A stretch of DNA of 64,000 nt from assembly GCA_025963645.1 (NCBI GenBank), contig JAOQAI010000013.1, positions 124,001 through 188,000 of the forward strand, read 5' to 3'. A program made the position numbers and the translations under genes. Below the pieces are notes generated by a model. It saw only the letters and a program-made list of their open reading frames with translations, was not told where the DNA came from and did no database searches. Every line of letters begins with the position of its first letter. The first letter of the stretch is position 1. The stretch is from Flaviaestuariibacter sp. Its GTDB lineage: Bacteria; Bacteroidota; Bacteroidia; Chitinophagales; Chitinophagaceae. This document shows, piece after piece, positions 59,815 through 64,000 of the stretch.

Positions 59815-59977
59815 GACTAATGGGTTTTTAATTGCAATAAAATTAGTGTATTCTGTTCTAAACACCGTTTCATTCCATATCGATCATCACTTATGCAAAA
59901 ACGGCACCAGCATACATGGTTATCCTATGGATGATTGGGTGCAGGGTAGCAGGCAGAAATACAATTGGGACAGGTGC

Positions 59978-61879
59978 TTAGTTCAGTTGTAATAACCCTT
60001 TGCTATCCACTCTTATTTTGTTTTCAGCCTGCAAAAATTCAATAGCCTTCCAGGCTTTCTCTTTCTTAAAGCCTTTTAACTGAAGCAAGAGATCTGGTGC
60101 GGTATAAGCGTTCCGGGAAAGCAGTTCTTGTATTGAAATGAAGAGAGCATCGGCTTCTTCTCTGGTGAGTTCGGCACCTTTTGCCCGCAGGCAATTGTCA
60201 CAAATGCCGCAGGGCTTTGTATCTGCATCACCAAAATATTGATTAATAAAAAGACTTCGGCAGTCCTCGCTTTTCGCATAAGCGATCATCTTTTCCACCC
60301 GCTCCACAAACGCTTTTTTTCGTTCGATAAAGGGCGCCATGCTGATGCTGAACTCGTTCACTGGCACCCGGTGCTTTTGGAAGATGATCTGAGGGGCATC
60401 ATTCGTAGGAGCATAGCGGATCTGCCCAAACGCATGTATTTCTTGTAAGGATTGCTTGATGTCAGTTTCGCTTTTTCGAAGCAGTCCGGCTAATACTTTC
60501 TCAGAGATGGTAACCGGTAGGTCAAAAATGCCGCTATACGTTCGGAGTAAAGTTGTCAGTAGTGGCTCGTGTTGTGGATAGCTGGACTGGAAGTTCTCCA
60601 GCCCAGCTTTATTACCAGTAAAGACAACCGTAGACGGGGTAAAGCTTTTCTCATTAAAGTTCAGCCAGCCATCTTGTTCAATGGCTTTTAATGCATATAG
60701 CGCCGTTGTGCTGTTCAATCCAAAATTGCGCACAAAGGGCTCAAAGTGGAAAGTGAACGAAGTTTCATCGCCGGTGTAAGAGGGGATTTGTAGATGATTT
60801 ACCAAAGCACTGTACACATTGCGTATCGCATCCAGATCGGGAAAGCGCTTGAGGTGCGCTCCGGACAGCTCTGTTATATCTTCTTCATTGTATAGCAAGA
60901 CCGAATACGACTTCTTGCCATCCCGGCCAGCACGCCCTGCTTCTTGGTAATAACTTTCCAGGCAATCAGGCAGGTCCACGTGCACTACTAATCGTACATC
61001 CGGTTTGTCAATGCCCATACCAAACGCATTGGTGCAAACGATGATCGCCGTTTTGCCATCGATCCAATCCTGTTGCCGTTGCGACCGCTGTTCGCCAGGT
61101 AAACCCGCATGGTAATGCTGCGCAGATAATCGGTGCATGGTCAACAGCTCCGCGATCTCTATAGTCCGGCGGCGGCTCTTGCAATAAACAATGGCCGAGC
61201 CTTTTACTTTTGAAAGGATATCCACCAGCTTGCTCAGCTTTGAGTCGGGCTTAAAGACAGAATAGGAGAGGTTGGCGCGGGTGTAAGATTGGCGAAAGAG
61301 TTGAGTGGATTGCATATCCAGCTTCTCACAAATATCTTGTTGCACCGCTTTGGTTGCGGAGGCTGTTAATGCTAGTATAGGTACGTTCGGCAGTTCCTTT
61401 CTCAATGCAGCAATGCGCAGGTAAGAAGGGCGAAAGTCATAGCCCCATTGCGAAATGCAATGGGCTTCGTCCACGGCGATCAGGTTAATGCCCAATGCCG
61501 GCATGTATTCTTTGAAGAGGGAAGTTTCCAATCGTTCAGGAGAAACATAAAGCAGCTTGTAAGGTCCAAACGCTACATTTTTTAAGGTTTGCACCACCAT
61601 CCGCCGCGACATGCCAGAGTAAATGGCAGCCGCTAAAATGCCTCGCTTGTTGAGGTTCTCCACCTGGTCCTTCATCAAGGCAATAAGCGGTGAAATGACG
61701 AGGCAAATGCCTTCTTGCGCCAACGCCGGCACCTGATAGCAAACCGATTTGCCACCACCGGTTGGTAGCAGTGCTAATGTGTCCTTGCCGGAAAGAACCG
61801 AGGTGATGATGTCTTCCTGCAAAGGACGGAACGTGTCATAGCCCCAATAGCGTTTTAATATTTCCTGAATGGCTTCCAA
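59978..61879 (-). CDS. recQ: RecQ-family ATP-dependent DNA helicase
   Basis: About 633 residues. Helicase motifs: WGYDTFRPLQ (motif 0), LLPTGGGKSVC (I), TVDEAHCISQWGYDFR-type motif II (DEAH), ALTASA (III), CTNAFGMGIDKPDVR (V) and QEAGRAGRDGK (VI). The zinc-binding domain has Cys residues in CRSLF and CGICDNC, followed by a winged helix; no HRDC domain. 3'-5' helicase for recombination and fork repair. The start is either TTG at 61888, which lies in a -7 box, or TTG at 61879; I prefer the latter. Confidence 0.93.
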   Translation of the reverse strand: MEAIQEILKRYWGYDTFRPLQEDIITSVLSGKDTLALLPTGGGKSVCYQVPALAQEGICLVISPLIALMKDQVENLNKRGILAAAIYSGMSRRMVVQTLKNVAFGPYKLLYVSPERLETSLFKEYMPALGINLIAVDEAHCISQWGYDFRPSYLRIAALRKELPNVPILALTASATKAVQQDICEKLDMQSTQLFRQSYTRANLSYSVFKPDSKLSKLVDILSKVKGSAIVYCKSRRRTIEIAELLTMHRLSAQHYHAGLPGEQRSQRQQDWIDGKTAIIVCTNAFGMGIDKPDVRLVVHVDLPDCLESYYQEAGRAGRDGKKSYSVLLYNEEDITELSGAHLKRFPDLDAIRNVYSALVNHLQIPSYTGDETSFTFHFEPFVRNFGLNSTTALYALKAIEQDGWLNFNEKSFTPSTVVFTGNKAGLENFQSSYPQHEPLLTTLLRTYSGIFDLPVTISEKVLAGLLRKSETDIKQSLQEIHAFGQIRYAPTNDAPQIIFQKHRVPVNEFSISMAPFIERKKAFVERVEKMIAYAKSEDCRSLFINQYFGDADTKPCGICDNCLRAKGAELTREEADALFISIQELLSRNAYTAPDLLLQLKGFKKEKAWKAIEFLQAENKIRVDSKGLLQLN

Positions 61880-61885
61880 GTGGAA

Positions 61886-61893
61886 CAAAAATA
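61886..61893 (-). promoter_or_regulatory. Promoter -7 box of recQ
   Basis: Minus-strand TATTTTTG, exact TAnnTTTG match, overlapping the longest possible start; implies a very short leader. Confidence 0.4.
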
Positions 61894-61999
61894 ATGGCCA
61901 CGCGGTAGACGCTGGATTGGAATTTGAAAACTGTAAGTATAAAGCTAAAAGTTACTTGCCAGTAGGTTCTTGATTTCAAAATAGCCTAATTTTAAGTTT

Positions 62000-62218
62000 A
62001 TGAATGCATTGACAGTACATCCACTCACAGAAGCACAGGAAAATGCATTGAAGATCGTTTTTGAAGCAATGGGGCTTTCTTATGAAGAAGAGCCATTGGT
62101 AGATGCAACTGATCATTTAATGTCAACCGAAGCAAACCGGAATGCGTTAAACAAGAGCATGAAGCAGGCAGAAGAAGGGAAGGTTACCTCTGTAAAGATT
62201 GAGGATTTGTGGAAATAG
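62000..62218 (+). CDS. Antitoxin of the DUF2683-like family
   Basis: 72 residues, acidic: MNALTVHPLTEAQENALKIVFEAMGLSYEE at the start and a C-terminal helix VTSVKIEDLWK that typically contacts the toxin. Members of this family precede Txe/YoeB toxins in Bacteroidota. The stop overlaps the GTG start of the downstream toxin frame by eight bases, as expected for a coupled pair. The antitoxin is intact although the toxin is not. Confidence 0.8.
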   Translation: MNALTVHPLTEAQENALKIVFEAMGLSYEEEPLVDATDHLMSTEANRNALNKSMKQAEEGKVTSVKIEDLWK

Positions 62219-62466
62219 CATTTACAGAACAGGCACTTGATGAACTTCATTTCTGGAGACAATCAGGTTATAAAAGAATACAAAAGCGAATTCAACAACT
62301 TCTTGTCTCAATCTCAGCAACACCTTATGAAGGTATTGGAAAACCTGAGCGACTTAAGCATTCTTTAGCAGGTAAATGGTCGCGGTGAATCAATAAGGAA
62401 CACCGGTTAGTGTATGAAGTGGAAGAAGGACGGGTGATAATCCTACAAATGCGCTTTCATTATTAA
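62209..62466 (+). pseudogene. YoeB/Txe-type toxin with nonsense codon
   Basis: The frame from GTG 62209 reads 59 codons (EIAFTEQALDELHFWRQSG ... GIGKPERLKH ... GKWSR), then TGA at 62386, then INKEHRLVYEVEEGRVIILQ and MRFHY to TAA 62464. Related toxins have WSRRIN here, so TGA most simply replaces CGA by one C-to-T change. The catalytic Glu (KPER) is before the stop; the catalytic Arg (EHRL) and the terminal His-Tyr are after it, so the product should be inactive unless read through. The end overlaps the P-type ATPase stop. Confidence 0.85.
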
Positions 62467-64000
62467 ATTACTTTCTTAAAAGACAGCCGCACTGAGTTAG
62501 CAGCCAGCACCACATCACTAAGCCCCATCACCAGCGCTCCGAAAGTAGGAGTTAAGAAGCCTAATGCGGCAACAGGTATCGCTACAATATTGTAGAAGAA
62601 AGCCCAGAAAAGATTTTGCTTGATGGTCAGATAAGTGTGCCTTCCCAGCCCCAATGCGGTAGGTAGTTTGGTTAATCCGCTATTCATTAATACTACCTGT
62701 GCGCTTTGTACAGCAACCTGTGTGGCTTCACTCATCGAGATGCCGACGGTAGCTTTTGCCAATGCCGGCGCATCGTTGATGCCATCACCTACCATCACAG
62801 TCGGTTGTTGTGCTGTTAATGCCGCCACCGTTTGCAGCTTTTGCTCCGGTGTTTGTTCGGCTATTACTTCATCAATCCCTAATGCATCACCAATGGCTTT
62901 TGATTTTGCATAGCGGTCGCCACTGAGTAAAATGGTTTTGATGCCTTTGCTTCTTAAATAGTTGATAACTGAGCCTGCTTCTGGCCGTAGTTCGTCCTGC
63001 AGGTCAATCGTACCAATCAATTCGCCATTGCGCAGCACATACATATTGTGCAAATCATCCTGCGTTAATTCCGCAGCAATGGTGTACGAGCCCACGTGGT
63101 AGCGGACTCCGTTAGCATCGGTTGCCTGCATACCCAATCCCTTTATTTCTTCTATGTTTTTCCATCGAATTTCTGAGCCGACTTTCCAATGCGCCGCAAT
63201 GCTTTTCGCCAATGGATGCGTCGAGTATTTTTCAAGAGAGTAAACGATGCGTTTGAATTCCTCAGTATCAATGCTGGTTGTAAAATCAGCAATGGCAAAC
63301 TTTCCGGTTGTCAGCGTGCCGGTTTTATCAAACACCACCTGCCGGATGTCTTTAAATACTTCGAGGCTTTTGGCATTGCGAAACAAGATGCCGTTGCGGG
63401 CGGCTCTTCCCAATCCGACTGCAATAGCTGCCGGCGTCGCCAATCCCATGGCACAAGGGCAGGCAATCACCATAACGGCAATGCTGCGCATGAGGGCAGG
63501 TGTGAATTCACCTAATACAATCCAGTTGATCGCTAAGGTTAGAAGTGCAATGATCAATACGGCCGGGACAAAAATGGCGCTGATGCGATCGGCCATTTGC
63601 TGCACGGGCGGCTTCTCGCCTTGCGCCTGCTTTACCAGGTTTAGTATGTTCGATAAAACCGTATCGTTACCGACAGCCGTCACTTGCGCTTTGGCTGTTC
63701 CTTCTTCCACTAAGCTGCCGCCAATGAGTACGTCTTTCTTGGCTTTCGCTATTGGCAAGCTTTCACCGGTTAGTAAGGCTTCATTCACCTGCACATCACC
63801 CCATAATATCTTGCAATCTACCGGCACTTGCTCACCGGTTTTAATTAGGATAAGATCGCCAACTTTCAGCTGTGTATTTTCAATCGGGAAAATATGCTCC
63901 TGGTGCTGGTCGTCAAAAGCGATCATATTCGCCATTATCTTTTGCGACTTCACCAAGGCTTTGAGTGCCCGCTGGGTTGATTGCACGGACAGATGCTCCA
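62463..64000 (-). CDS. Copper-type P1B ATPase, C-terminal part (N-terminus beyond the window)
   Basis: More than 510 residues; the frame continues past 64000 on the minus strand (HLSVQSTQRALKAL). Actuator motif LLTGES, metal-binding CPC in VIACPCAMGLATP, phosphorylation site DKTGTLTTG, ATP-binding HP in YSTHPLAKS and GDGINDAPAL are all present; the terminal helices end FLTPTFGALVMGLSDVVL. CPC with this surrounding is typical of Cu+ exporters. No metallochaperone or regulator is visible in the window. Confidence 0.93.
   Translation of the reverse strand, partial: EHLSVQSTQRALKALVKSQKIMANMIAFDDQHQEHIFPIENTQLKVGDLILIKTGEQVPVDCKILWGDVQVNEALLTGESLPIAKAKKDVLIGGSLVEEGTAKAQVTAVGNDTVLSNILNLVKQAQGEKPPVQQMADRISAIFVPAVLIIALLTLAINWIVLGEFTPALMRSIAVMVIACPCAMGLATPAAIAVGLGRAARNGILFRNAKSLEVFKDIRQVVFDKTGTLTTGKFAIADFTTSIDTEEFKRIVYSLEKYSTHPLAKSIAAHWKVGSEIRWKNIEEIKGLGMQATDANGVRYHVGSYTIAAELTQDDLHNMYVLRNGELIGTIDLQDELRPEAGSVINYLRSKGIKTILLSGDRYAKSKAIGDALGIDEVIAEQTPEQKLQTVAALTAQQPTVMVGDGINDAPALAKATVGISMSEATQVAVQSAQVVLMNSGLTKLPTALGLGRHTYLTIKQNLFWAFFYNIVAIPVAALGFLTPTFGALVMGLSDVVLAANSVRLSFKKVI

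Overview
The window is about 64 kb of chromosome from a member of the Bacteroidota, most likely the family Chitinophagaceae. The evidence is: signal peptides ending in AQ, type IX secretion C-terminal sorting domains, Bacteroidota-type promoter -7 boxes (TAnnTTTG) just upstream of many start codons, family members typical of this phylum (DUF5690, DUF3098, 2TM domain, GEVED, tricorn-type S41 protease, HTH_34 regulator), and the gene order ftsX - DUF3098 - uppP. No tRNA, rRNA or CRISPR array was seen. This is ordinary chromosome, peppered with small repeats rather than a prophage or island.

Layout. 0-6.5 kb: 5'-truncated PAS histidine kinase, M23 peptidase, DUF5690 membrane protein, then a PhoR/PhoB-like two-component pair split by an AbiEii/DUF6922 toxin-antitoxin-like module. 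6.7-12.7 kb: a large secreted protein with a possible caspase-like end, a 21-bp tandem repeat array, an ABC exporter and a lipoprotein. 12.8-17.3 kb: ATP synthase operon atpB-E-F-H-A, ending in a terminator with no atpG. 17.4-23.1 kb: a TonB receptor behind a palindromic operator, then small membrane/secreted proteins and a winged-helix regulator. 23.3-29.4 kb: NYN ribonuclease with an unknown partner, a second 21-bp array, a conserved hypothetical, a beta-barrel-like protein, a decayed four-helix-bundle gene and pdxA. 29.7-35 kb: two large T9SS cargo proteins (GEVED protein, M14 carboxypeptidase). 35.1-45.5 kb: housekeeping (rsmA, 2-hydroxyacid dehydrogenase, greA, HIT, ruvC, LPG-synthase-like flippase, DUF3108, MBL hydrolase, MFS, uppP, DUF3098, ftsX). 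45.7-61.9 kb: leuS, a secreted protein, a tricorn-like protease, M23 peptidase, response regulator/kinase pair, oxidoreductase, ruvB, response regulator, recQ. 62-64 kb: an antitoxin with a nonsense-mutated YoeB-like toxin, and a copper-type P-ATPase running off the edge.

The most unusual content is in the 44-59 kb part. A family of palindromic REP-like elements occurs between genes (three composite copies with conserved internal halves), as the shared stop/termination region of two convergent genes, and as in-frame insertions inside protein genes. leuS is the extreme case: at 1143 residues it is about 200 longer than expected. The excess is accounted for by two palindrome-bounded in-frame inserts whose ends translate to nearly the same peptides; the larger insert carries a complete DUF559 (Vsr-like PD-(D/E)XK) nuclease domain. 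This looks like a protein-tolerated mobile palindromic element with an autonomous nuclease-bearing form, comparable in logic to Rickettsia palindromic elements and to homing endonucleases. That interpretation is inference; the sequence organisation is directly visible.
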